From the NCBI RefSeq assembly GCF_014646915.1, contig NZ_BMOE01000002.1:844-64843 (forward strand): a stretch of 64,000 bases of DNA, given 5' to 3'. This document shows, piece after piece, positions 54,761-63,670 of this stretch (within the stretch, counting starts at the first letter, position 1; each line of letters opens with the position of its first letter). Source of the stretch: Deinococcus aquiradiocola. GTDB lineage: Bacteria > Deinococcota > Deinococci > Deinococcales > Deinococcaceae. Made by a program: the position numbers and the translations under genes. The notes under the pieces are model-generated. The model did no database searches. It was not told the origin of the DNA and saw nothing but the letters and a program-made list of their open reading frames with translations.

Positions 54761-55641
54761 CCCTTCACCGCTCCGGCAGTCAGGCCCTTCATGATCTTCT
54801 GATTGAGCAGCAGGTACACGATCACGGTCGGCGCGACCGCCAGCGTCACCGACGCGAACGTCGGTCCCCACTCGCGCTGCCCGTACTGCCCGGCGAAGTT
54901 CAGCAGGCCCGCCTGAATGGTCCGCAGGTCGGGATTGTTGATGAAGGTCAGCGAGACGAGCAGGTCGTTCCACATGAAGAAGAACTGCACCAGCGCCACC
55001 GTCACCACGCTGTTCATCACCATCGGCAGCACGACCTTCCAGAACACCTGGTAGATGGTCGCGCCGTCCACGACGGCCGCCTCGATGATCTCCCGGGCGA
55101 AGTTCCTGAAGTAGCCGGTCAGGAAGAAGATGGTGGTGGGCAGTCCGAACGCCGTGTACGTCAGGATCAGTGCCCAGCGGGTGTCGAGCAGGTGGGCCCT
55201 GAAGTACATGGTGAAGAGCGGCAGCAGCACCATCTGGATGGGGATCATGATGCCGAGCAGGAACAGCAGCGACACGCTCGTCTTGAGACGCCAGCGCATG
55301 ATTTCCAGCCCGAAGGCGGCGCCCACGCCCATCAGGATCACCAGGGCGAGCGAGGGAATCACCGACAGCAGGCTGTTCACGAAGTACAGGTTCATCTTGC
55401 CGACCGTCCAGGCCCGCACGAAGTTATCGAAGCTGAAGGTTCTGGGCAGCGCCCAGATCACGCCGCCGGAGAACTCGTCGGCGGTCTTGAAGGACGACAG
55501 CAGCATCCAGACGAGCGGGTACACCGTCACGACCAGCACCAGCGCGACGATCACGAAGAGCGGAACCGACTGCAGGCGTTCGGCGAGCGGGTGCGGCCTG
55601 CCGGAACGTTCGGCCAGCGGCGCGGGGGCGATTCTGGTCAT
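54757..55641 (-). CDS. Sugar ABC transporter permease (MalG type)
   Basis: 294 residues. The first membrane segment is LFVIVALVLVVTVYPLVWMLLSSFKT near 28-53. The EAA loop is IIEAAVVDGATIYQVFWKVVLPM near 185-207. The C-terminus NQKIMKGLTAGAVKG is typical. It starts 1 bp from its partner gene. No ATPase gene is present. Confidence 0.9.
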   Translation of the reverse strand: MTRIAPAPLAERSGRPHPLAERLQSVPLFVIVALVLVVTVYPLVWMLLSSFKTADEFSGGVIWALPRTFSFDNFVRAWTVGKMNLYFVNSLLSVIPSLALVILMGVGAAFGLEIMRWRLKTSVSLLFLLGIMIPIQMVLLPLFTMYFRAHLLDTRWALILTYTAFGLPTTIFFLTGYFRNFAREIIEAAVVDGATIYQVFWKVVLPMVMNSVVTVALVQFFFMWNDLLVSLTFINNPDLRTIQAGLLNFAGQYGQREWGPTFASVTLAVAPTVIVYLLLNQKIMKGLTAGAVKG

Positions 55642-55642
55642 G

Positions 55643-56521
55643 TCAGTTCTCCCTGGAGCGGCGGATGATGATGAGCGAGACGATCATGCACAGCAGCGTC
55701 AGGGCCACCGCGATGGTGCTGCCGTACCCGTACTGGCTGTACGAGAAGGACGTCTTGTACATGTACAGCGTCAGCGGGGTGGTGGAGGTGCCGGGGCCGC
55801 CGCCGGTCAGGGCCAGCACCGAGTCGAAGACCTTCAGCGTGCCGTTCAGGCTGAAGATCAGCGAGGTGACGATCACGGGAGTCAGCAGCGGCAGGATGAT
55901 GAACTGCGTGAGCTTCCAGCCGTGCGCTCCGTCGAGGCGGGCGGCCTCCAGGGTGTCCTCGGGAATGTCCATCAGGCCGGTGTACAGCAGCACCGCGTAC
56001 AGCCCCATCGCCTTCCAGACGTCCATGACGACGATGACCCAGAAGGCGCTGCCGCCCTGCCCCAGCCACGGCTGAACGAGGTCGTCGAGGTGAACGGCAT
56101 GCAGGAAGCTGTTCAGGAAACCGTACTGCGGGGCGATGGCGAACAGCTTCACGAACAGCTGCGCCACCGCCACGGTCGGCAGCACCACCGGCAGGAACAC
56201 CAGGGTACGGACGAGCACCGAACTGCGCTTCAGGTAGAAGCTGTACAGCAGCGCCAGCATCAGCCCGAAGAACACCTGCCCCGCCGACACCAGCACGGCG
56301 TACTTGACGCTGAACCACAGGGCCGACCAGAACGCCGGGTCCTGCGCCAGCCGCACGTAGTTGCTCAGGCCCACGAAATGAAAGCCCGCGATGACCGAGC
56401 CTTCCGTCAGGGTGTAGCCCAGGGACCAGACGATCGGAACGACCAGAATGACGACGAACAGCAGCAGGGCCGGGCCGACGAAGACAGTGATGGCCCGCCA
56501 GTCGCGGAGCGTCCGTTCCAT
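55643..56521 (-). CDS. Sugar ABC transporter permease (MalF/UgpA type)
   Basis: 292 residues. ITVFVGPALLLFVVILVVPIVWSLGYTLTEG forms the first segment; the EAA loop is LEAARLDGAHGWKLTQFIILPLL near 215. Typical GGPGTSTTPLTLYMYKTSF motif near 255. ATG 56521 follows GGAGG; a longer frame upstream is not coding. Confidence 0.9.
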   Translation of the reverse strand: MERTLRDWRAITVFVGPALLLFVVILVVPIVWSLGYTLTEGSVIAGFHFVGLSNYVRLAQDPAFWSALWFSVKYAVLVSAGQVFFGLMLALLYSFYLKRSSVLVRTLVFLPVVLPTVAVAQLFVKLFAIAPQYGFLNSFLHAVHLDDLVQPWLGQGGSAFWVIVVMDVWKAMGLYAVLLYTGLMDIPEDTLEAARLDGAHGWKLTQFIILPLLTPVIVTSLIFSLNGTLKVFDSVLALTGGGPGTSTTPLTLYMYKTSFSYSQYGYGSTIAVALTLLCMIVSLIIIRRSREN

Positions 56522-56596
56522 GGTGCCTCCTTTCACGCGGCGGTGAAGCGGAATGGGCCGGACGCCGCGCGCCGTCCGGCCCACTGGGAGGAGGGC

Positions 56597-57838
56597 TTAC
56601 TTCAGGGCGTCCTGGAGTTTGCTCATGTAGTCCTGGGGCGTGATGTCGCCGGTCACCAGCAGCTGCGCGTTGTCGGTGGCGACGGAGGTGGCCTTGGGGC
56701 TGAAGTTGGCCTCGAACCACAGGTAGCCGTTCTTGACGGCTTTGAGTTTCGTCTGGGTCAGTGAGGTGAGGACCGGCAGGTTCCTGGGCGTCTGCGTCAC
56801 GGTGAACCCGGTGATCATGCCCGACTCGGCGAGCGCCTTGTTGCCGTAGCGGGTGAACACGTACTTGATCCAGTTGCCCAGGTCGGCGTCGTTGAACTTC
56901 TGGTTCACGGCCGTGGAGATGCCGGTGTTCAGCGACCAGTCGTTGGTGCTGCCCTTGCCGCCGGTCACGGCGGGGAAGTTGAACAGACCGATGTTCTGCG
57001 TGCCGATCTTGTTGCGGGCGGCGTCGTTGAAGTCGCTCAGCACCCAGCTGCCCATGTAGATCATGGCGGCCTTGCCCTGCAGGAACTGGTCGACCGCCGT
57101 GGCGTAGTCGACGGTGTTGACGCCCTTGCCGAAGTAGTTCTTCTTTCCGAGGTCCTGCACGGCCCGGGCCGCCTCGACGAAGCCGGGATCGGTGAGCTTC
57201 AGCGTTCCGGCTTTGACCCTGTCCATCACGTCGTAGCCGTACTTGCGGGCCGCGTAGCCGCCGATCAGCCGGGTGAGCGGCCACTTCTGATCACCGGACG
57301 CCGCGAACGGCTGGAGGCCCTTGGCGTTCAGGGTGGCGGCGTCCTTGACCAGTTCGGCCCAGGTGCGCGGTTCCTTCAGGCCGTTCGCCGCGAAGATGGC
57401 CTTGTTGTACCAGAATCCCTCGATGTTCAGTTCGAGGGGCAGGGTCACGAGCCTGCCGTCGTTCTGGCGTTTGATGAGGGCGACAGCGGCGGGGTTCAGG
57501 GTGTTGTAGATGCCGAGCTTCTTGAAGGTGGCTTCCAGGTCGGCGGCCTGCCCGGTCTTGTACAGCTGGCCGAGCAGGGCGGGCTGATCGATGTTGTACA
57601 CGGTGGGCAGGCTGCTGCTGGCGGCGAGCAGCTGGAGTTTCTGTGCCAGGTCGGTCTGCGGGGCGTTCTGGTAGGTGTAGGGGCTGGCGGGGTTGGTCTT
57701 CTGGTACTCGCGGGCCAGTTCGCCGATGATCTTGGTCGCGCCCTGATCTTCGTTCTGGACGGACAGGAACGTGACGGGGGCCGCGAGGGTGGTGCCGAGG
57801 ACGAGCAGGGCGGACAGGGCAGCGGTGCGGGTGGTCAT
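56597..57838 (-). CDS. Sugar ABC transporter substrate-binding protein
   Basis: 413 residues, family 1 (COG1653). Signal peptide about 1-20 (ALSALLVLGTTLAAP). Motifs: LPLELNIEGFWYNKAIFAANGLKEPRTWAELV near 133 and AAMIYMGSWVLSDF near 258. It probably binds a rhamnose- or glucose-containing oligosaccharide, given GH78 and GH3 in the operon (inference). Confidence 0.9.
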   Translation of the reverse strand: MTTRTAALSALLVLGTTLAAPVTFLSVQNEDQGATKIIGELAREYQKTNPASPYTYQNAPQTDLAQKLQLLAASSSLPTVYNIDQPALLGQLYKTGQAADLEATFKKLGIYNTLNPAAVALIKRQNDGRLVTLPLELNIEGFWYNKAIFAANGLKEPRTWAELVKDAATLNAKGLQPFAASGDQKWPLTRLIGGYAARKYGYDVMDRVKAGTLKLTDPGFVEAARAVQDLGKKNYFGKGVNTVDYATAVDQFLQGKAAMIYMGSWVLSDFNDAARNKIGTQNIGLFNFPAVTGGKGSTNDWSLNTGISTAVNQKFNDADLGNWIKYVFTRYGNKALAESGMITGFTVTQTPRNLPVLTSLTQTKLKAVKNGYLWFEANFSPKATSVATDNAQLLVTGDITPQDYMSKLQDALK

Positions 57839-57918
57839 GGTGAACTCCTGGGTGAAAAACAGACAGGCGAAGCCATCCGTGCTGGAACCTCCAGACGGTG
57901 ACGGGACGGGGTACGGGT

Positions 57919-59130
57919 TCAGGCGCGGTTCATGGCGTCGGCCTTGATCACCCCCCCGGTGTCGAAGGCATGCTGGATCGCCAGACTGGCCGCTCCCTGC
58001 GCCCAGGGCGTGAAGTCCTCACGGTCCCACGGCACGGTCTCGAAGGGCAGGTCGGCGGCCAGGCCGTCGAAGGCGAGCGCGGTCAGGGTGTCCTGCATGG
58101 GCTGGAAGTAGGCGTGCCCGAGGGCGGCGCCCTCACCGCCCACCACGATGAGTTCAGGATTGAGGGCATTGACGAGGTACGACAGGTGCAGTCCGAGCAG
58201 TTCGCCTGCTGCCCTGAAGACGCTCCGGGCGTCGGGGTCGCCGCTGCTGGCGAGCGCCGTGAGGGCCTCGATGGTCAGGCCGGTCCGGTCCGGGTGCAGC
58301 TGAGAATACTGGTCGAGCAGCGCCGGGAACGCCGTGTACGCCTCCAGGCACCCGTGGCGTCCGCAGCTGCACGGGCGGCCTCCCGGCACGATGACGTTGT
58401 GTCCGAATTCGCCCGCACCGCCGTTCCGTCCCCGGTACACCTCGCCGTTCACCACGAAGGCGGCGCCCAGGCCGCGGCCCACGGCGACCGTGATGAAATT
58501 GGTGGCCTGCCTGCCGTGTCCGAACAGACGTTGCGCGGCGGCAAAGCCGTTGACGTCGTTGTCGACCCAGGTGGGCAGGCCGGTCTGCTCCCGGACGAGG
58601 TCGGCGATCCGGACGTCGTGCCAGCCGAGCAGCGGCGCGTGAACGGCCATTCCGTGCCGCGCGTCGATCACGCCGGACAGACCGATCCCGATGCCGATCA
58701 CGTCGGTGGGTGAGGTGCTGGCACTGCGGCAGAGCGTGCCGCAGATGGCGGCGATCTGAGCGGCGACGCCTTCCGGGGTCTTGGATGTCAGCGTCTCGCT
58801 GAGATGGCCGTGCACGCGGGTGGCGAGGTCGGTGAGGACGGCGTCGATCCTGTCTTCGCGCAGTTTCAGGCCGATGGCGAAGTGGGCGTCGTAGGCGATG
58901 TCGAGGTAGATGGGGCGGCGGCCTCCGGTCAGGCCCGCTGCTCCGACGCTGGTTTCGGTCAGCAGGCGGTCCTCGATCAGTTCTGCCGTGACGCCGGTGA
59001 TGGAGGCGGGGCTGAGACCGGTGAGTTCGACGAGTCTGGTGCGGCTGGTGGGGCCGAGGCGGCGCAGGTGGTACAGGATGTTGCGGCGGTTGAGCGCTCG
59101 GAGTGCGCTTGGGTCTCCCTTGGAGATCAT
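57919..59130 (-). CDS. ROK-family repressor (NagC/XylR type)
   Basis: 403 residues. An N-terminal winged helix (RNILYHLRRLGPTSRTRLVELTGLSPASITGVTAELI near 15-52) is followed by a ROK domain with the ATP-like site, the metal motif CSCGRHGCLEAY near 260, and GGAGEFGHNVIVPG. ATG 59130; in-frame sequence upstream is intergenic. It is the first gene of the operon and probably binds the palindrome 18 bp upstream; the inducer would be a sugar from the substrate. Confidence 0.9.
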   Translation of the reverse strand: MISKGDPSALRALNRRNILYHLRRLGPTSRTRLVELTGLSPASITGVTAELIEDRLLTETSVGAAGLTGGRRPIYLDIAYDAHFAIGLKLREDRIDAVLTDLATRVHGHLSETLTSKTPEGVAAQIAAICGTLCRSASTSPTDVIGIGIGLSGVIDARHGMAVHAPLLGWHDVRIADLVREQTGLPTWVDNDVNGFAAAQRLFGHGRQATNFITVAVGRGLGAAFVVNGEVYRGRNGGAGEFGHNVIVPGGRPCSCGRHGCLEAYTAFPALLDQYSQLHPDRTGLTIEALTALASSGDPDARSVFRAAGELLGLHLSYLVNALNPELIVVGGEGAALGHAYFQPMQDTLTALAFDGLAADLPFETVPWDREDFTPWAQGAASLAIQHAFDTGGVIKADAMNRA

Positions 59131-59147
59131 GATGTCCCTCGCAGTTG

Positions 59148-59202
59148 GTTTATTTACCTTGTGAAGTAACCAGAGCGTAACAGGTTCCCGGGAACAGGTC
59201 AA
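59148..59202 (-). promoter_or_regulatory. Promoter and operators of the ROK/GH78 operon
   Basis: On the minus strand: -35 TTGACC (59197-59202), 17-bp spacer, -10 TACGCT (59174-59179). Just downstream lies a 23-bp imperfect palindrome (59148-59170) of the form GTTnnTTnAC...GTnAAnnAAC, a plausible ROK site covering the start of transcription. A second, perfect 12-bp palindrome GTTCCCGGGAAC (59184-59195) fills the spacer. Confidence 0.75.
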
Positions 59203-59274
59203 CACCAGGAACAGACAGGGCCGCGGAACGTCCCAGAACCGTCCGGAGGGATGCCCACGAACGGTTGCCGCCTC

Positions 59275-59503
59275 ATCCGGTGTCGGTCCGGTGACAGGGA
59301 TGGCGGAAAGGGGACCGGCGTCCCTGCCTGTGCAGAACAGCGCCCATGACTGGCACAGCTCCGAAGGAGACTGGTACAGCTCCAGAGGAGAGGACGCCTG
59401 CCCGCTGCCATCTCCTCCAGACCGCAGGTGTTGGTGCTCGCAGCCGGGCGGCAGCTTCACGTTCCGCTCGGCTGAACTTGAGGCGTTCAGCTCCATTGGG
59501 GAT
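59275..59503 (+). mobile_element. MITE-like interspersed repeat, copy C
   Basis: 229 bp, same orientation as copy A. It starts ATCCGGTGTCGG and ends near GGGGAT; the terminal repeats are more decayed than in A. Shared blocks CAGGGATGGCGGAAA, GCAGAACAGCGCCC, TGCCCGCTGCCATCTCC, the doubled GACTGGNACAGCTCC unit, and the end hairpin GCTGAAC...GTTCAGC. It lies between the histidine-kinase stop and the ROK promoter. Confidence 0.75.
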
Positions 59504-59582
59504 CATCTACCGCAACCGTTCAACGGACCTGCCTGCCTGTTCCGCTGGCAGCACCGCCCGGCGTCGTGTGCCCCAGGCCGCG

Positions 59583-60755
59583 TCACGCCCTCTGCTGGGG
59601 GCCGTGGTCGTCCGGCCCGCCCGACCACGCCGGGAGGTGCACGGTGACGCTCAATCCCCCCCCATCGCGGGCCTGGGCGAGAAGGCGCCCACCGTGCGCT
59701 CCCGTGACGGCGCGGGCGAGGGCCAGGCCCAGGCCGGTCCCGCCGCTCCGGCGTGCCCGGGAGTCGTCCACGCGGTAGAAGCGTTCCGTCAGGCGGTGCA
59801 GGACGTCACGGGGGACACCCGGACCTTCGTCGGTCACGCGGACCGTGAGGGCGGCGGGCGTGAGGGCCGCGTGCACGTGGACGGCCGTGCCGGACGGCGA
59901 GTACTTCAGCGCGTTGTCGATCACGGTGCCCACTGCTCGCCGGACCAGCACGGCGTCCACGTGCACCTGCCCCTCTGCGGGGAACGTGAATGCGAGTCGG
60001 ATGCCGCGCCGCGCCGCGACCGGCTGGAAGCTCTGCTGCAGCGGCGTCAGCAGTTCGGGCGCGCCGAGCGTGGTCCGGTGAAGACGCAGGTGGCCCGCGT
60101 CGGCCAGGGTGAGGGTCAGGAGCGACTCGGCGAGCGATTCGAGCTGATCGACCTGCGAGAACATCGGGGCGAGGTCCCCGGGAACGGCCGTGTAGATGCC
60201 GTCCTGCAGGCCCGCCAGCCGCAAACGCAGGGCCGTGATCGGCGTCCGGAGTTCGTGCGCGATCGCGGCGCTCTCGTACTGCCGTTCCTGCTCCAGGTGA
60301 TGCAGGCGGCCGGCAGTCACGCGCAGGTGGTGGTCCAGCACGTTCAGTTCCCAGATGCCGTACGTCGGCAGGACCTGGGGCGGGGCCGTGAAGCGCCCGG
60401 TCGCGAGGGCCTCCAGTCGCCCCGACACGTCCTTCACGTACCGACCGTACCGCCGCGCGAGCAGCAGGGCCACGCCCGACGACAGCAGCAGCAGGGCGAG
60501 CAGCACGAAGGTCAGTTCACGGTCCACCACGCCGATCAGTTCAGCGAGCCCGGACCAGAAGTGCTCGCGCAGGCGCTGCCGGACCTCCACGAACTCCTGC
60601 TCCGGCAGGTGCGCGAGGACCGTCCCGATCCGCAAGAGCGCCGCGACGATCAGCACGGTGGTCACCGTGCCCAGTACCACGAGGTTCGTGACGGCCAGCC
60701 GCACCCACAGGCGTCTATGCCACACGTCCCCTGTCGGACCTTCAGTGGGTGGCAT
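59583..60755 (-). CDS. Sensor histidine kinase
   Basis: 390 residues. Membrane segments at about 21-41 and 82-100 enclose a short extracytoplasmic loop of about 40 residues. HAMP-like linker, HisKA with His167 (AIAHELRTPITALR), and HATPase with DNALKYSPSG, DEGPGV and [13 protein letters not shown]. The small sensor loop suggests sensing of the membrane or a small ligand such as a metal. The gene overlaps the response-regulator gene by 14 bp. Confidence 0.92.
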   Translation of the reverse strand: MPPTEGPTGDVWHRRLWVRLAVTNLVVLGTVTTVLIVAALLRIGTVLAHLPEQEFVEVRQRLREHFWSGLAELIGVVDRELTFVLLALLLLSSGVALLLARRYGRYVKDVSGRLEALATGRFTAPPQVLPTYGIWELNVLDHHLRVTAGRLHHLEQERQYESAAIAHELRTPITALRLRLAGLQDGIYTAVPGDLAPMFSQVDQLESLAESLLTLTLADAGHLRLHRTTLGAPELLTPLQQSFQPVAARRGIRLAFTFPAEGQVHVDAVLVRRAVGTVIDNALKYSPSGTAVHVHAALTPAALTVRVTDEGPGVPRDVLHRLTERFYRVDDSRARRSGGTGLGLALARAVTGAHGGRLLAQARDGGGLSVTVHLPAWSGGPDDHGPQQRA

Positions 60756-61404
60756 AGCGGTACCCCACGCCGAACACCGTCTCGATCCCGTGGTCCGCGC
60801 CCAGCTTGAGGCGCAGGTTGCGGATGTGCACGTCGACGGTGCGTTCCAGCGTGTCGCGCGGCTCGTCGCTCGACGCGAGCAGCAGTTCGGAGCGGCTGAA
60901 GACCCGTCCCGGCGCGGAGACGAGCTTGAGCAGCATCGCGAACTCGGTCGGTCTGAGTTCCAGCGTCTGCGTGCCCAGCAGCACGCGGCGACGCTGCACC
61001 TGGATGCTCAGGCCGCCGCGCCCGGCGACGTCACCGTTCACGCCGCTGCGCCGCAGGACGGCCTTCACCCGCGACACGAGTTCCTGCGGGTAGAAGGGCT
61101 TCGTGACGTAATCGTCCGCGCCGAGCGCGAAGCCTTCCAGCCGGTCCTCCTGCGTGACCCTGGCCGTCAGCGCGATGACGGGCGTGTCGTGCAGCAGCCG
61201 GATGGCGCGCAGCACTTCCCAGCCGGACAGGCCCGGCAGCATCAGGTCCAGCACGATCAGCGCGGGCCGCACACGCTCGAAGGCACTCAGGGCGGCAGGC
61301 CCGTCGTGCGCGAGTTCCACCCGCAGGTCCGCACGTTCGAGGTACCGACCGACCGTGGCCGCGATGTCCGGCTCGTCCTCCACCACCAGCACCAGGGGCA
61401 ACAT
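60742..61404 (-). CDS. OmpR-family response regulator
   Basis: 220 residues. Receiver with acidic pocket VVEDEPD, phospho-acceptor Asp53 (LIVLDLMLPG), Thr80, Lys102 (TKPF); winged-helix output domain with RPTEFAMLLKLVSAPGRVFSRSELL and DVHIRNLRLKL. A -10-like TATGCT ends 6 nt before the ATG, implying a leaderless mRNA. Divergent from the envelope operon at 61478. Confidence 0.92.
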   Translation of the reverse strand: MLPLVLVVEDEPDIAATVGRYLERADLRVELAHDGPAALSAFERVRPALIVLDLMLPGLSGWEVLRAIRLLHDTPVIALTARVTQEDRLEGFALGADDYVTKPFYPQELVSRVKAVLRRSGVNGDVAGRGGLSIQVQRRRVLLGTQTLELRPTEFAMLLKLVSAPGRVFSRSELLLASSDEPRDTLERTVDVHIRNLRLKLGADHGIETVFGVGYRYATH

Positions 61405-61423
61405 GCCAAGAGCATAGAGGGCC

Positions 61424-61446
61424 GGTGTTCACAACTTTTGAACACC
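61424..61446. promoter_or_regulatory. Inverted repeat GGTGTTCA-N7-TGAACACC
   Basis: A 23-bp site with perfect 8-bp arms and spacer CAACTTT, midway in the 73-bp divergent gap between the response regulator and the envelope operon. It is the likely binding site of the response regulator, controlling both directions. Confidence 0.7.
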
Positions 61447-61477
61447 TCTGCCCCACCGTACCGGGCGGAGGCAACAC

Positions 61478-62587
61478 ATGACACCCGATTCACGATCACT
61501 CGTTTCGTCCGCACCGAACGTCCCCCGCCCCGAATTCGAACGCCTGGGCGCCTGGGTGGCGCTTCTCGGCATCCTGAGCACCTTCTTCGGCCTGAGCTGG
61601 GACATCCAGTGGCACGTCGATGTCGGCCCCGACACCTTCTGGACCGTGCCGCACCTGTTCGTGTACTCGGGCGCGGCCCTGAGCGGCCTGGCGTCCCTGC
61701 TGGTCGTGCTGCTGGCCACGGCCCGCGCGTCCAGCGAGGCGGCCCCGCACTGGATCACCATTCTGGGGGGGCGCTTCCGTGGGCCGGTGGGCTTCTTCGT
61801 GAGCGGGTTCGGGGCGCTGGCGTTCCTGCTGTTCGGCCTGTTCGACCAGTGGTGGCACCTCGTGTACGGCTTCGACGTGGTGCTCGACTCGCCCCCGCAC
61901 ATCGGTCTGCTGCTCTCGATGGTCGTCACCATGATCGGCGCGGCCCTGATCTTCGTGCAGGGCCGACAGGTGCAGGTGTGGGGCTTTGTGACGAGCCTCG
62001 CCGTGAGCGTCGCCTTCGCGCTGCCGGTGTTCTCGCTGATGATGGCGCAGCTGGAGCAGACGTGGGCGTTCCTGGTGTTCCCGGGCCTCTTCATGGGGCT
62101 GGCACTGGCGCTGGCGGTGTCGGTCACGCGTCAGGTGCGGTGGGCGCTCGTGCTGACGCTGCTCGTCGCGGCATTCCGGGCCATCAACTGGTACGGCGTT
62201 CCGTGGGCGGACACCGTGTACGCCCACGCGCTCGGGTACACGCTGCGCGAGTCGGCGGAAGGGTACGCGTTCGTTCCGGCGCTGGCGCCGCTGCTCTCAC
62301 CGCTGGTCGGGCTGGTCGTCACGGGCGTCCTGGCGTTCTGGCGGGCGCGGCGCTGGAACGCGCAGATCGGCATGGCGGCCGCGCTGGCCGTCACGGGACC
62401 GCTGCTGTTCGTCGGTCATCCCTTCGTGCCCGTGACGCTGGACCCGGTGGTGCTCGCGGTCGGCGCGGCCGTGGCCGGAGCGGCCGGCTGGCTCGGCTGG
62501 CAGCTGGGCGTCGTGATCCGCCACGCGAACCCGCGCCTGGAGCGGCGCGGCACGCAGGGCGTCACGTCCGGGACGGTGCGCCCGTGA
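61478..62587 (+). CDS. Polytopic membrane protein with duplicated D-H-G-D-PH motif
   Basis: 369 residues, about eight to nine membrane segments; family not recognised. Two copies of one motif are seen: Asp42, His46, Gly50, Asp52, Pro58-His59 (WDIQWHVDVGPDTFWTVPH) and Asp123, His127, Gly131, Asp133, Pro140-His141 (FDQWWHLVYGFDVVLDSPPH). Spaced His/Asp at membrane borders suggest metal or heme binding. GGAGG precedes the ATG. It is the first gene of an operon facing a two-component system; the next gene starts in a GTGA overlap. Confidence 0.8.
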   Translation: MTPDSRSLVSSAPNVPRPEFERLGAWVALLGILSTFFGLSWDIQWHVDVGPDTFWTVPHLFVYSGAALSGLASLLVVLLATARASSEAAPHWITILGGRFRGPVGFFVSGFGALAFLLFGLFDQWWHLVYGFDVVLDSPPHIGLLLSMVVTMIGAALIFVQGRQVQVWGFVTSLAVSVAFALPVFSLMMAQLEQTWAFLVFPGLFMGLALALAVSVTRQVRWALVLTLLVAAFRAINWYGVPWADTVYAHALGYTLRESAEGYAFVPALAPLLSPLVGLVVTGVLAFWRARRWNAQIGMAAALAVTGPLLFVGHPFVPVTLDPVVLAVGAAVAGAAGWLGWQLGVVIRHANPRLERRGTQGVTSGTVRP

Positions 62588-63168
62588 GGGGGGCACGCCG
62601 CAGCGCGCTCGGCGCGTGCGTCCTGCTGGCGCTCACGGTGCCCGCCGCCGCGTCGGCCACCCCGGCCACCCCGGCCACGCCGACCACCCCTGCGGCCACG
62701 GCGGTCCGCTTCGCGCCGAACGTCGTGCACACCGAGACCATGCGGGTGGGGGCGAGGGAGGTGTCCGTGCAGTTCACGGGCGACTGGCCGCCCCTGGCGC
62801 AGAAATCGCTCGACATCATCTTCGCGCCGGGTCAGGGCACGCGAAACCTGCACGGCAGCTTCAGGGTGCTCGGACCGGACGGCCGGACGGAACTCGCGCA
62901 GCCGTACCTGCCGCGTTACCCGCGCGACGCGCGCTACTGGGGTCTGGACTCCACCGCCATTCCCAGCCAGGGACCGCACCGGCTGGTGCTGACGATCGGG
63001 CAGGACTCCGGAACCCTGACGTTCCCGGTCGGTCCCGCCCCGGACGGTCCGCCCCGGCCGCTCATCACCCTGATGGCGCTGCTGCCCGCCCTGGGCGTCC
63101 TGCTGCTCGCGGTGCGCGCGTGGTGGCGGGTCCGGCCGCTGCGGCACGTCGACGCGAGGCGGCTGTGA
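62584..63168 (+). CDS. Exported, C-terminally membrane-anchored protein of the envelope operon
   Basis: 194 residues. Signal peptide SALGACVLLALTVPAAASA, then a Thr/Pro/Ala linker (TPATPATPTTPA), a beta domain of about 110 residues (VHTETMRVGAREVSVQFTGDWPPL), and a C-terminal membrane helix (LITLMALLPALGVLLLAVRAWW) followed by basic residues. No catalytic motif is recognised. GTG 62584 overlaps the previous stop. Presumed envelope partner of the polytopic protein. Confidence 0.72.
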   Translation: MRGARRSALGACVLLALTVPAAASATPATPATPTTPAATAVRFAPNVVHTETMRVGAREVSVQFTGDWPPLAQKSLDIIFAPGQGTRNLHGSFRVLGPDGRTELAQPYLPRYPRDARYWGLDSTAIPSQGPHRLVLTIGQDSGTLTFPVGPAPDGPPRPLITLMALLPALGVLLLAVRAWWRVRPLRHVDARRL

Positions 63169-63178
63169 AGGGGCGGCT

Positions 63179-63670
63179 GTGACGGGGCCGCTTCGCGCGG
63201 CGGCCCTCGCCCTGACATTCGCGCTGGGCGTGGCGGGCGCGCACATCGTGCCGCTGGACGTGACCGTGTCCCGCGCCGGGGCGGGCATCGACGCCCGGGT
63301 CCGCAATCCCGACGGGACCGACCTGAGCGGCGTGCGGCTCGCGTACCGGCTCGGCCGCGACACGGCCCCCGTGCGCTTCGACGAGGTGCGGCCCGGCACG
63401 TACCGCTCGGCGGGACCGGTGCAGGTGCGGGCGGCCGGTCCCGTGACCCTGATCGACCGGACCTTCCCGGGCGAGGAGGCGGAGGTGCGCGTGACGACCG
63501 CCTGGCCGCCGCCCACGCCCACCTCCGCCAGGATTCCCGCGCGGCCGCTGCGCGGCGTGCCGGTGCAGCTCGGCCCGGAGATGCTGGTGCCGGTCGGGGT
63601 GGCCGTGGTGGGCGCCGTGGGGCTCGGGATCGCCGTGCGCCGCTCCGGGCGGCGGGGCGGGACGCCGTGA
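63179..63670 (+). CDS. Small exported, membrane-anchored beta protein of the envelope operon
   Basis: 163 residues. Signal peptide about 1-21 (LALTFALGVAGA), a beta-rich middle (HIVPLDVTVSRAGAGIDARVRNPDG), and a C-terminal membrane helix (MLVPVGVAVVGAVGLGIAV) with a basic tail. The layout mirrors the preceding protein. GTG start 10 bp after the previous stop; GTGA overlap with the lipoprotein gene. Not recognised further. Confidence 0.7.
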   Translation: MTGPLRAAALALTFALGVAGAHIVPLDVTVSRAGAGIDARVRNPDGTDLSGVRLAYRLGRDTAPVRFDEVRPGTYRSAGPVQVRAAGPVTLIDRTFPGEEAEVRVTTAWPPPTPTSARIPARPLRGVPVQLGPEMLVPVGVAVVGAVGLGIAVRRSGRRGGTP

